This document shows positions 24,745 through 33,104 of a DNA stretch of 64,000 nucleotides, piece after piece. The stretch is from JAAXHF01 sp965242605 (GTDB lineage Bacteria > Desulfobacterota > Binatia > Bin18). Under the pieces are notes generated by a model. That model was given only the letters and a program-made list of their open reading frames with translations, was not told the DNA's origin and did not search any database. Within the stretch, counting starts at the first letter, position 1, and each line of letters begins with the position of its first letter. The stretch spans positions 1,178,001 to 1,242,000 of the forward strand of contig CBDESS010000001.1 in the NCBI GenBank assembly GCA_965242605.1. The letters run 5' to 3'. Made by a program: the position numbers and the translations under genes.

Positions 24745-26845
24745 TCCGTTCCGGCTCTTTGGTGGCAGAGAACGGCGCGTCTTGTGTCGAAATCACCCGA
24801 TCGACATAGCTATCGAGACGCCGCTCCAGTTCGCCAAGATACCTCTCCTCTTGACAGATATCTCTCATGGTATGGATTTCGCACAGAAAGCAGCCCATCA
24901 GAATGACTTTCGCGTCACTGAGGGACACCGTTATCCCGGCTGATTTCAGTCGCCCGATCTGTTCTCTTGCCGTGTCAATCGCCGCCCGATGCCGATCGCT
25001 GCCTCGGCCCTGCGCTTTACGGCAGACCAGAATGAGATCCAACTGAATTGGCGAGCGCGCTTGTTGCAGAGGCACAGACACCGACATCTCGGCTTTGATC
25101 GGGTAGGCCCGGGTACAGAAAAATCCGGCCTGTCTGATCGCCCGATGGACACAGGTCCAGCCCTCGTGGCGGGCGTGGTGATAGGTGAAGATACACAGAC
25201 CGGCGTCGCTGAGGACCCGGCTGCATTCGGCAAAAACCGCGCCGAGCTTTGCCGTACAATGGGCAGGGTCGGTGTCCTGGACCTCGCTGGCTCTTCTCGT
25301 CGTCAGGGCAGAGGAAAATTCGAGCGCCTGATTGAGCCAGTAGTAGAAGAAGTCGGCAAGCTGTGAGTAGTGAACATTGTCAAAAAAAGGCGGGTCGGTC
25401 ACAATGACATCAACGCTCTTGTCTAGGAGATCAACGCGGCTGGAATCCCCGCAGGTGAGATAGAGGGTCTTGGGCTGCGAGGTAAATTGGGCCGAACTGT
25501 CTGCTATCGGGGCCGAGCCAGGCCGATTGATCCCGCCGACCTTGCTACTCTTTGAGGCTCGAATCAGGAGTTCGAACGGATCAGCCTTACAGGTCAGCGT
25601 CCGCTCAACGCGCGAACGAAACAGGCCCGAAAATGCCCCCGAAGACTTGCTCGTTCCCCACAGATTGGCCTCAATCGGCATCATCTCCGGCTTCAGGACA
25701 TGGTGAGCAAACATATGTCGCACGGCACCTGTCCCTTCTCCCTTGAATGACGCGAACAGGTTGTTGAACTCCAGAGTTCCAGAGAAGAGACAGGCAAACA
25801 GGCGTTTCAAGTCCGCACCTTCGATGCTCTTGATTGCCTCCAGAAGATGGCGGATGCAGACGAGTTGTCTGTCTGAGAAGAGCTCGTGCCAATACCGATA
25901 GTTGTGCTTGAGGAGTTGGTCTGTATTGTAGCCGGGGCTGATAGCCGCGAGCGGAAAACGGTCTGAGACCGCGGCGTACTCTTCGGCGATACGAGCTGCA
26001 AGGGCCGTGTCAAATCCATTCATCGGCTCGTACAGCTTCTGCCCGTCTGCTGTCAGCAGCAGCTTGGCATAGCGCCGAACAGGCAAAGGCCCTTTGAGGG
26101 TTCGCATCCTGTCGGTGAGGCGGAATGTATGCCGGCAGCCGTCGCACCGGACTTGCGCGCCGCGTATATTTCCCTGCTGGGGGTTGTAGATAAGCGAACA
26201 CGCCGGGCAGCGGACACAATCGGCGTTGTAGACGGTCACATTGACCGCACCACAGGCCGGGCAGAGCGCGCGGGCAGCGGGGTCTTTGCTGGCAACGGCA
26301 TTCTTGGAGAACACCCGCGTCTTGAAAAGCTCAATCGCTTTCTCGCATTCCGGGCAAGAGACCACTTTGACCAGAAAATAGTACAACACGGTCGCGGCCT
26401 GCCCCGCGCTGGTTCGGGTCTGGAAGTAACTGAGGAGTTTCGGGGCCAGGCTTCGCTCCAAACGCCGATAGGTGGAGAGCACTTCGGGGGCCGGGTATTC
26501 GGAGAACGCCGCCCGGCAGGCAATATAGGCGACCGGATTGATGTCGCAGCCGGCGACCTTGCAGCCGAGCTTGAGCGCTTCGCCAACCGCAACCCCGCTG
26601 CCCATGAAGGGGTCAAAGACGACGGTGTTCGCAAAGTTGTTCGTGTTGTAGAAACGCTCCCAGAAATCGTCGCCGTCCTCTGAACACGCCCCTAAGACGA
26701 CTCCCCGGAAAACCGAGCCCAACCTCCGCGCCCACCACTTGTGGAGATAGTAGAGCGGCCGGTAGACCTCCTTGCGCCAGGATTCCCGCTCGGCCACGAG
26801 CGAGAGCTGGGCAAAAGGAAAGTCTTGCTCTATGAGTTTTGGCAC
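24707..26845 (-). CDS. Large DNA methyltransferase (restriction-modification or orphan)
   Basis: A 712-residue protein. The AdoMet-binding motif FDPFMGSGVAVGEALKLG lies near residue 78 and the catalytic motif TDPPFFDNVHYSQLADF near residue 485, consistent with an amino-methyltransferase of DUF1156-like architecture. Between them are zinc-ribbon pairs (CPECEKAIE, CPACGAVNV, CPACSLIYNP). The N-terminus YYLHKWWARRLGSVFRG is characteristic of this group. It starts 5 bp after the broken nuclease gene upstream, and a nuclease-like fragment overlaps its 3' end, so this is the intact modification part of a decaying restriction-modification locus. Base composition is less GC-rich than the neighbours, suggesting transfer. 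Confidence 0.85.
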   Translation of the reverse strand: MPKLIEQDFPFAQLSLVAERESWRKEVYRPLYYLHKWWARRLGSVFRGVVLGACSEDGDDFWERFYNTNNFANTVVFDPFMGSGVAVGEALKLGCKVAGCDINPVAYIACRAAFSEYPAPEVLSTYRRLERSLAPKLLSYFQTRTSAGQAATVLYYFLVKVVSCPECEKAIELFKTRVFSKNAVASKDPAARALCPACGAVNVTVYNADCVRCPACSLIYNPQQGNIRGAQVRCDGCRHTFRLTDRMRTLKGPLPVRRYAKLLLTADGQKLYEPMNGFDTALAARIAEEYAAVSDRFPLAAISPGYNTDQLLKHNYRYWHELFSDRQLVCIRHLLEAIKSIEGADLKRLFACLFSGTLEFNNLFASFKGEGTGAVRHMFAHHVLKPEMMPIEANLWGTSKSSGAFSGLFRSRVERTLTCKADPFELLIRASKSSKVGGINRPGSAPIADSSAQFTSQPKTLYLTCGDSSRVDLLDKSVDVIVTDPPFFDNVHYSQLADFFYYWLNQALEFSSALTTRRASEVQDTDPAHCTAKLGAVFAECSRVLSDAGLCIFTYHHARHEGWTCVHRAIRQAGFFCTRAYPIKAEMSVSVPLQQARSPIQLDLILVCRKAQGRGSDRHRAAIDTAREQIGRLKSAGITVSLSDAKVILMGCFLCEIHTMRDICQEERYLGELERRLDSYVDRVISTQDAPFSATKEPERSDVLLGAPWNAH

Positions 26846-26850
26846 TGGCG

Positions 26851-27692
26851 TTATTCCGGCAGGTGGGGCATGGACGCCGTGCGCTCCCTTGGCCGGCGTG
26901 ACTTGCAGGAGCGAAAGATGTCCTGTCGAACGGGCAGTTGATCGAGATGCAGGGAATGTCCGGGCGAGTTGTCAATCACGGCGTAGCGGAAAGAGTTTTG
27001 GTACTTGTCGTCTCTGACAATGAGATCGGTGCAGTTCGCCTCATATGTAGCGAGATGGGACAAATCGTGCTGTTTGACGACAAGGATGTGACGAAGATGA
27101 AAGAATCGCAGTTTGTAATTCAGTGGATTCGGACAGGTGTACATTCGTCGATGACGGACTGAGCCCTCCCCATATGGGCCATGAGCGTACTCGCTTTGAT
27201 TGGCGTACTTCGCGTCCTTGTGCAGCTCGAAGTCATAATTGAGGAAATCACCGTCCATCAGAATGGACGTGACCATTGAGGAACTTTCCTTGCTCAGCAA
27301 GGCAAAGAGATAGAAGCAGGGGGACCTCCACGGTATCCTGCCCAACCTTGACCAACGCCTTCCCACAAGGAAGACAGCTATTGTAATCGATCGTCAGGCC
27401 CCTTGGGTCTTTTCCCTCAGCCTGCTGAATCAGCTTTTTTACCTCAAGGCCGAGAATCGAGTTGCTCGGCTTATGTCGCAGTACGATATCGGGCGTTGTC
27501 AGCTTTCCAGCATGAACTCCTTCGACATTTGGGAAGCGCCTGCCTGATCTCGTTGCCGACCCGGAAACCGAATGGATCGTCTTGAACTGTGCCAATCAGG
27601 GACGGAGCCCGCAGGGCAACGAGAATTACCCCTTGCTGTATCTTCGCAGACAACTCGGCATATATCCTTTCAGCAATCTGTATGGGATTCAT
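26851..27692 (-). pseudogene. Frameshifted PD-(D/E)XK restriction endonuclease-like gene
   Basis: One gene is spread over three frames. Frame 1 starts at the ATG at 27692 (MNPIQIAERIYAELSAKIQQ) and runs to GNEIRQALP. Near 27540 the sequence continues in frame 2 with NVEGVHAGKLTTPDIVLRHK and LGLEVKKLIQQ. Near 27325, at a run of five G on the plus strand, it continues in frame 3 with CFYLFALLSKESS and YGEGSVRHRRMYTCPNPLN, ending at 26851. The PD...ExK core (PDIV, then LEVKK) is visible in frame 2. Its place 5 bp before the methyltransferase gene suggests the restriction partner. Both shifts could be real decay or assembly errors. Confidence 0.75.
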
Positions 27693-27760
27693 CAGAACTG
27701 CTCCGCTCTCCCGCCCATCGGGCAGGAGAGGTTTCGATGTGGACGACAGGTCGGAAGCGG

Positions 27761-28306
27761 TCAGGCGGCCTGCCGCTGTCTGTCTCTCAGCAGCTTGGCG
27801 ATGATCTGGTCAATGACCTGGTCTGCCAGGGCGCGGACCTCGGCCTGGGTTTTGGGCTGGATGGGGTGGGCTACCAGGATCGGCTCGTAGTCCGGCAGAC
27901 CCAGGGCGGTGCATTGGGCGTGGGCTGCGCCGATGAACTCGGTCGTGGTCACGTTGGCGGTCGGAATGCCCTGTTCTTCAAAAAAGATGACATCGTGCGA
28001 ACTGCACGAAATGCAGGCCCCTCAATCGCTGAGGGCTTCAATAACGGCGTCGCACTTCTGGCTGAGCTCGGCCTTCAGCGGCTCGGGCGCGGTCCGGGCG
28101 ACCGTCGGTTTCATGCGGCGCAGGACATCCTTGACGCCGTACTGCTCACGCAGGACTTCTTCCACCCGGTCGAGGAAGAACGCGCCTTTGGCCTTGCTGA
28201 TGTCGAGCAGACCCACGGTCTTGCCGGCCAGGGTCTCCAGCCGGGGGGCGAAGGCTTTGCGCTCGCGCTCTACGACATCCGTCGGGTCAAGTAAAATATC
28301 TCCCAT
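27761..28306 (-). CDS. UGSC-type selenoprotein with in-frame UGA (Sec)
   Basis: One 181-residue protein is interrupted by a TGA codon at 28022-28024. Before it the frame reads CDAVIEALSD, after it GACISCSSHDVIFFEEQGIP and then VTTTEFIGAAHAQCTALG, ending HPIQPKTQAEVRALADQVID. Reading TGA as selenocysteine restores the UGxC redox motif and the downstream HD...E..GIPT pattern of the UGSC family, whose relatives carry Cys or Sec at this place. A 17-nt hairpin starts 12 nt after the TGA. AAGGAGG precedes the ATG at 28306. It is the last gene of a three-gene operon with the conserved unknown and the cyclase. Its reaction is not known. Confidence 0.85.
27993..28024 (-). promoter_or_regulatory. Bacterial SECIS-like element after the UGA codon
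   Basis: After TGA (28024-28022) come 12 unpaired nucleotides, then a 6-bp stem TCGTGC/GCACGA (28009-28004 with 27998-27993) closing the loop AGTTC. The 17-nt stem-loop, the GU in the apical loop and the distance from UGA resemble the minimal E. coli fdhF SECIS, which starts 11 nt after UGA. Confidence 0.75.
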
Positions 28307-28320
28307 TGAACACCTCCTTC

Positions 28321-29409
28321 TCAGGTTTGAATTTCCCTGGTGGTCATGCGGCTGCCGGCGTCAGACCCGGCCCAGCCCTGGACTGCTGCCGAAAAGCGGC
28401 CAGCCGTACCGCCGGCTACAATGATAATGATATTTTCGGGTTTGGGAAACTTGGGGAAGAGCGTGTCGTCGGTCGGCGGCGGGCGGTCTGTCCTGGGCGT
28501 TCTGAGCATACTGACGCCGGCCCCTTCGCCGCCGTTCACGCCGGGCCGGAGTTCGCGCAGCGGCCGGCGGATTTTCTCGTACAGGAATTGGCGCAGGTCA
28601 TTCTTTGACCAGCCGTCCTCGGCGAAGGTCTTGGCGTGCTCGGGGCACACGACCAGGACAGTATCCGAAAAGAGCGGATAGTTTTTATGGTTCCACAGGC
28701 CGGCCATTGTCCAACCCAGGGACAGCGCCAGCTGCTCGGCGCTGCGGCTGGCGTGGTCGTTGATCTGGAGCGGCGAGTGACCGCCGAACAGGGTCACGGT
28801 GCTCTGGTCAGGGCGAAAGCCTTTTTCGACGTGCAGCGGCTCCCACGGGCTGTCTTCCTCATTTTCGCCGACACAGAAGGTGTACTGGGCGGGGTGGCCC
28901 ATTGTGGCTTTGGTGATCTCGTGTGGCTTGGCCCCGCCGATGTTGATAATCATCAGCCGCAGGGCGCGGCCAATGGTGGCATTGGCCCGGAAGCCGTGGC
29001 CGAGCGCGTTATGCCCGCAGTTCACCCCGATGCGCTGACGGATCGGGCCGTTGATAATCGTCATCGGCGAGGCCGAGAAGGTGGTGACGTTGATGCCGTG
29101 GATGCAGAACTGCTCCTCACACATGGCCTCGACCGCGGCCAGCACAGTCGGAAAATATGACGGGTGACAGCCGGCCATGACCGCGTTGATGGCGATTTTT
29201 TCTACGCTGGCCCGGCCGTAATTAGGGCCGATAGTGCCAATTTCCTCTTGCGGGTCACGCGCGGTGGTGGCCAGCATACGCGCCGCCCGTTCCTGGGTCG
29301 GCGGGACAACCGGCAGGCCGTCCGTCACCCCGCGGGCGTACAGGAGTTCAACCGGGTCGTCGGCCTGGACCTCAATCCGGTGTGAGGACAGTGATGTTGT
29401 CGATGCCAT
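28321..29409 (-). CDS. Conserved protein of unknown function, partner of the UGSC selenoprotein
   Basis: A 362-residue cytoplasmic protein without membrane segments. Distinct patterns are GLPVVPPTQERAARMLATTA near the N-terminus, AINAVMAGCHPSYFPTVLAA, IHGINVTTFSASPMTIINGP, HGFRANATIGRALRLMIINI and, near the end, ENIIIIVAGGTAGRFSAAVQ. The last motif is a repeated small-residue pattern near which a ligand could bind. I recall proteins of this type beside UGSC genes, but I do not know a biochemical role. It is 14 bp upstream of the selenoprotein and 16 bp downstream of the cyclase gene, so all three are one operon. Confidence 0.75.
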   Translation of the reverse strand: MASTTSLSSHRIEVQADDPVELLYARGVTDGLPVVPPTQERAARMLATTARDPQEEIGTIGPNYGRASVEKIAINAVMAGCHPSYFPTVLAAVEAMCEEQFCIHGINVTTFSASPMTIINGPIRQRIGVNCGHNALGHGFRANATIGRALRLMIINIGGAKPHEITKATMGHPAQYTFCVGENEEDSPWEPLHVEKGFRPDQSTVTLFGGHSPLQINDHASRSAEQLALSLGWTMAGLWNHKNYPLFSDTVLVVCPEHAKTFAEDGWSKNDLRQFLYEKIRRPLRELRPGVNGGEGAGVSMLRTPRTDRPPPTDDTLFPKFPKPENIIIIVAGGTAGRFSAAVQGWAGSDAGSRMTTREIQT

Positions 29410-29425
29410 GGCGCTGCTCCCCTGA

Positions 29426-30379
29426 TTATTTGATCGCCTGCGGGTTCACCGGCGAGCCGACCGCCCCGGTAATCGTCAGCGGTGGCGCGACAAACATGAA
29501 CTCGTACACCCCGTCGGCGGCGCAGTCATCGGCCAGCTCTTCAAGGTCAAAAATCTCCCCGACCAGCATTCCGGCGTGGACAATCAGAATCATGTGCAGG
29601 GGTTGGAAGATGTCGGGCGTCTCGTTGGGAATAACCTCTGTGCCCCAGGTGTCGGTGGCGTAGCCGGCGACCTGTTTGTCGCACAGCCACGAGGCGCAGG
29701 CCACCCCCAGCCCTGGCGCATCGCCGCCGCTGTAGCTGCCCCAGTTGTTTTCGGCCCGGACCTGGGCGATCTGGCCGGTGCGAATAATAACGATGTCGCC
29801 GGTGCCGACAGCCACCCGGCCCATTGCCGCCGCGGCGTCGAGGTCTTGGGGTTGAATCGCTTCTCCGGGGTCCAGCCATTGTTTGCCCTTGCAGCGGGGG
29901 ATATCGAGCAGCACGCCACGCGAAATGATTTTACTCTTGGCGTTGTCAATCCCGTTTTTCTTGGCCCCGGTGCTGGTCACGGCCTCGGCCCCGTAGCCGT
30001 TGTACATCTTGTCTTTGTACAGGATATGGGCCAGGGCGTCCCACTGGGTAGCGCACTGGAGCGGCATGGTTACGGCATCGTCGGTATATTGCAGATTGGG
30101 CAGATGTTTCTGGGCACCGACGGCGATGTCGCCCCCATCCTGAATCATGAAATGGATGGGATTAAAGCGCCCAAAGGCACCGGTCTGCGGGCCTTTGTCG
30201 TCAAAGGGAATGGCCAGAGAGATGGCCTTGCCCCGGGTGACCAGCTTTGCGGCGTTGACCACTTTTTCGGGGGTGATGTAGTTCAGCGTGCCAAGCTGAT
30301 CGTCGGGTCCCCACTTGCCCCAGTTTTTATATTTGTCGGCCAGGGCTTCAATGTCTGCCATTGAGTATTGTTGTCCCAT
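29426..30379 (-). CDS. Cyclase-family (kynurenine formamidase-like) metal hydrolase
   Basis: A 317-residue protein of the cyclase/KynB-like family. Characteristic parts are GKWGPDDQLGTLNYITPEKV at the N-terminus, the metal-site region CATQWDALAHIL (a variant of HxGTHxDxPxH with only the last His and the Asp conserved), ISRGVLLDIPR, VGTGDIVIIRTGQ and GTEVIPNETPDIFQPLHMIL. Members hydrolyse formamides, lactones or cyclic amides. The divergence of the first metal ligand suggests the group of long, Trp-rich cyclases rather than kynurenine formamidase. It is first in the operon with the conserved unknown and the selenoprotein. Confidence 0.85.
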   Translation of the reverse strand: MGQQYSMADIEALADKYKNWGKWGPDDQLGTLNYITPEKVVNAAKLVTRGKAISLAIPFDDKGPQTGAFGRFNPIHFMIQDGGDIAVGAQKHLPNLQYTDDAVTMPLQCATQWDALAHILYKDKMYNGYGAEAVTSTGAKKNGIDNAKSKIISRGVLLDIPRCKGKQWLDPGEAIQPQDLDAAAAMGRVAVGTGDIVIIRTGQIAQVRAENNWGSYSGGDAPGLGVACASWLCDKQVAGYATDTWGTEVIPNETPDIFQPLHMILIVHAGMLVGEIFDLEELADDCAADGVYEFMFVAPPLTITGAVGSPVNPQAIK

Positions 30380-30395
30380 GTGCTGCTCTCCCTTT

Positions 30396-30441
30396 GAAGA
30401 TGAGTCGTTCTCCTCTCGAAAGGTGGAGACGATTCATCTCC
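30396..30441 (-). repeat. Palindromic element (family A), intergenic
   Basis: A 46-bp palindrome with arms GAAGATGAGTCGTT (30396-30409) and GACGATTCATCTCC (30428-30441), 11 of 14 positions pairing. It lies between fmt and the cyclase gene. The minus-strand centre CCACCTTTCGAGAGGA is nearly the same as in the copy at the def 3' end. Confidence 0.7.
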
Positions 30442-30485
30442 GCTGTCTTTCCACATATGGCCGCTGCCCGTCAAGCGATGACAGG

Positions 30486-31430
30486 TCAGGTTCCGAGTTG
30501 TGTGCCGGGCGCTTGGAGATGACCCTTGAGAAACTCGGCGACGGCCAGGCGCTTTTTCCCGGCCAGTTGCACTTCTTCAAGAGCCAGGGTTCCGCGGCCG
30601 GTGGTGACCAGCAGTTGGCCGGGGGCAGACCGGACTACGGTCCCCGGCGCTGCGCCGGAGGCCGGGGGGGGGGCCAGGCGGGCGGCATGGATTTTGAGCA
30701 GTTTGCCCCCCAGGCTGGTGTAGGCCGATGGCCAGGGGTTGAAGGCCCGAATGCGTCTTTCAATGCTGGTCGCGTCCTGGGTCCAGTCAACGCGGCCGTC
30801 TTCTTTTCTGATGGCCGCGGCATAGGTTACTTGGCTCTCATCCTGTGGCCGGGCGACGAGCCGGCCGGTTTTGAACAGGCTCAGGGCCCGGTCGAGCGTC
30901 TTGGCCCCAAGGGCAGCCAGTTTGTCGTGCAGGCTGCCGCCGGTTTCTCCCGCGCTGACGGGCAGGACTTTTTGCAGCAGTATATCGCCGGCGTCCATCC
31001 GTTCATTGACCCGCATGATGGTGATGCCGGTCCGGGTCTCGCCATTGGCAATCGCCCACTGAATGGGTGCCGCCCCCCGGTATCTGGGCAGCAGAGAGGC
31101 GTGGACATTGATGCAGCCACGCGACGGCAGGTCGAGCAGGCTCTTGGGCAGCAGCTTGCCATAGGCCGCAATCACCAGCAGGTCGGGCCGCCAGGCGCGC
31201 AAGCGTTCCAGGACCTCGGGCGGGCGCAGCTTGGCTGGCTGAAAAATGGGAATATGGTGTTCGAGAGCGCAGGCTTTGACCGCTGAAGGGTGCCGCGCCA
31301 AGCCCCGGCCGGCCGGTTGGTCGGGCTGGGTGACGACGCCGACGAGGGGGTCTTGGCGTTCAATCAGGACCCGCAGAGACGGCACGGCAAACTGTGGCGT
31401 GCCCATGAAGACGAGACGCAGAGGTTGCAC
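30486..31430 (-). CDS. fmt: Methionyl-tRNA formyltransferase
   Basis: A 314-residue enzyme that formylates initiator Met-tRNA with 10-formyl-THF. The N-terminal hydrolase-like domain carries VFMGTPQFAVPSLRVL, the catalytic Asn/His region INVHASLLPRYRGAAPIQWA and GITIMRVNERMDAGDIL. The C-terminal OB-like domain starts near residue 210. It normally follows def in an operon; here a methyltransferase-like gene lies between the two. Confidence 0.97.
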   Translation of the reverse strand: MQPLRLVFMGTPQFAVPSLRVLIERQDPLVGVVTQPDQPAGRGLARHPSAVKACALEHHIPIFQPAKLRPPEVLERLRAWRPDLLVIAAYGKLLPKSLLDLPSRGCINVHASLLPRYRGAAPIQWAIANGETRTGITIMRVNERMDAGDILLQKVLPVSAGETGGSLHDKLAALGAKTLDRALSLFKTGRLVARPQDESQVTYAAAIRKEDGRVDWTQDATSIERRIRAFNPWPSAYTSLGGKLLKIHAARLAPPPASGAAPGTVVRSAPGQLLVTTGRGTLALEEVQLAGKKRLAVAEFLKGHLQAPGTQLGT

Positions 31431-31554
31431 AGCTCTGATTACTGGAAGACGGTATCAAGGTATGGGCGGTAGCGCTGCCTTATGGATTTTGTCTGTTCTC
31501 TCTTCGGAGGGTTTTGCGCCCTTGGCAAGCAGAGGGGGTACCTCTACCCCACCC

Positions 31555-32370
31555 CTATTGGAACTCTTGAAGGAATGTGATGGCTCGGTCTTTTGTCTGA
31601 AAATTGCCGCGCACTTCGTCTCCCGTGGAGTATTGTACAAGAATCTCATACCGCACAAATTGCATAGCGGGCTCAGTTCCATCATGGGATGCAATAAACT
31701 GAACAGCTTTGTCAACCGAGGCAAAATCATGGGATATGCCTGAGAGGGTCAAAATACGAATCCGTGTAACATCACGGTCAAGACAGGTTCGCAGCGTGGC
31801 AAAGAAAGGGACAAACGCTGCATGTTGGAGAATTGTTTTTCGAATTTGCTGGCGCGTCCTCTCGGTTGTACGTTCAAACGACTCAACTTTTCGTTGAAGT
31901 ATGAGATCACTCGTCCTTTCATCAAACGCAACATCAAGTCCGCTCTGTTGGAATGCTTCAACGATATCCTCATAAGGGCAGTATGCAACAGTGAATCCAT
32001 GAGACTGCAATTGTTCTACGGAGTTGGCTGTAAAGACTCCAGAAAGAATTGCGCCGAGAAAAGGGGCGTGTTGGCTATACCTCTCTGCAAGCGGACATAC
32101 CGCACCCTGAATTTCTTGTGCTTTGTTCCTGGAGTGCTTCGTGTAGCGTCGCCAGGCAAGCTCAATCTGTGCGAGCTGAAAGAAATCTTCCGGGGAAGAA
32201 CGGTAGGCCAGCTTGGCCTGCGCTATACGAGCAACAAAGGGATGGGCATCAATGCCCCACGCCTGAACACCGCACTGCTCAGCCGCAATGAGAGTCGTTC
32301 CACAGCCTGCAAAGGGGTCAAGTATGTGGAGCGGTCCAGCCTCAGATTCTTTACGCAGCAATCCTTCCAC
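31555..32370 (-). pseudogene. Chimeric DNA methyltransferase fragment fused to an unknown C-terminal domain
   Basis: The first 80 or so residues contain the AdoMet motif ILDPFAGCGTTLIAAEQCG and WGIDAHPFVARIAQAKLAY of a DNA methyltransferase. Upstream of the GTG at 32370 the same frame stays homologous-looking (SFADNKDTPIYRWFRYSAGF) but has no ATG, GTG or TTG up to the stop inside the palindromic element at 32489-32540. After residue 85 the sequence (HAPFLGAILSGVFTANSVEQ and later FVRYEILVQYSTGDEVRGNF) is not methyltransferase-like, and the catalytic DPPY/NPPY motif is absent. The likely history is a deletion that joined a methyltransferase to a neighbouring gene, and loss of the start codon. 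Base composition is clearly less GC-rich than def and fmt, which flank it. It might still be translated from GTG. Confidence 0.6.
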
Positions 32371-32488
32371 CCACGACCCGCTAAAACCGGCGCTATACCG
32401 AAACCAGCGATAAATCGGGGTATCCTTGTTATCGGCAAAACTGCAGGAAAGGTGCTCTCTGTGGGTACCTTTCTTATTAAATCGCTGG

Positions 32489-32540
32489 AGAGACGAACCG
32501 TCTTGTCTTCCTCTCGAAAAGGTTAAGACGATTCATATTT
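32489..32540 (-). repeat. Palindromic element (family A) covering the def stop codon
   Basis: A 52-bp copy with arms 32489-32502 and 32527-32540 (10 of 14 positions pair). The def frame enters it and ends there (KYESS then TAA). Read in the other frame it gives RQDGSSL, the same phase as RQDDSSF in aroK, running without a stop into the methyltransferase-like frame downstream. The insertion therefore sits exactly at the junction between def and the foreign gene. Confidence 0.75.
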
Positions 32541-33068
32541 CAGCCCTTTGTCGGCCTTGAGCGGCCGACCTTCGCGGATCAGCTTCTTGACCCGCCGGCT
32601 GTAGATATCCCGCTTGAGACGGCTGATGCGATCAATAAACAGTTTGCCGTCAAGGTGATCGAGTTCGTGCTGAAGGGCCACGGCCAGCAGGTCTTCGGCC
32701 TGGATGATGATTTCTTTTTGGTCAAGCGTCCAGGCGCTGAGCTCAACCTTAGCGGCCCGTCTGACCTCGGCGGTATAGTCAATAACGCTCAGACAGCCTT
32801 CCTCCCACACCACCGAGCCTTCCCTGGCGGTGATGCGTGGGTTCACCAGTTTCAGCAGTTCTTTGCCGCGTTCCTCGTGATTCACGTCAAGCACGACAAT
32901 GCGCTGGGTCGTGCCGAGTTGGGGGGCGGCCAGACCAACGCCCGGGGCGTCGTACATGGTTTCCACCATGTCCTCAATTAAGCGCGCCAGCTCTCCGTCC
33001 ATGTTCTCGACCGGGATTGAGGTTTTGGTCAGGCGCTTATCTGGAAAGTGCAGAATTTCTCGTATCAT
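32523..33068 (-). CDS. def: Peptide deformylase
   Basis: A 181-residue metallo-hydrolase that removes the formyl group from new proteins. All three motifs are present: GVGLAAPQLG, EEGCLSV and QHELDHLDGKLFID (HExxH). The C-terminal end GLKYESS is encoded by a palindromic element, so the natural tail has probably been replaced. It lies 36 bp after priA and upstream of fmt on the same strand. Confidence 0.97.
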   Translation of the reverse strand: MIREILHFPDKRLTKTSIPVENMDGELARLIEDMVETMYDAPGVGLAAPQLGTTQRIVVLDVNHEERGKELLKLVNPRITAREGSVVWEEGCLSVIDYTAEVRRAAKVELSAWTLDQKEIIIQAEDLLAVALQHELDHLDGKLFIDRISRLKRDIYSRRVKKLIREGRPLKADKGLKYESS

Positions 33069-33104
33069 GAGACCCTCAAATTCCTGATTCAGACAGTCAT
33101 TTCC

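Noticed and set aside
27761..28306. Reading the UGSC gene as a pseudogene with a nonsense mutation
   Set aside because: The stop is UGA exactly at the family's Sec/Cys position, homology continues at once in the same frame and a SECIS-like hairpin follows.
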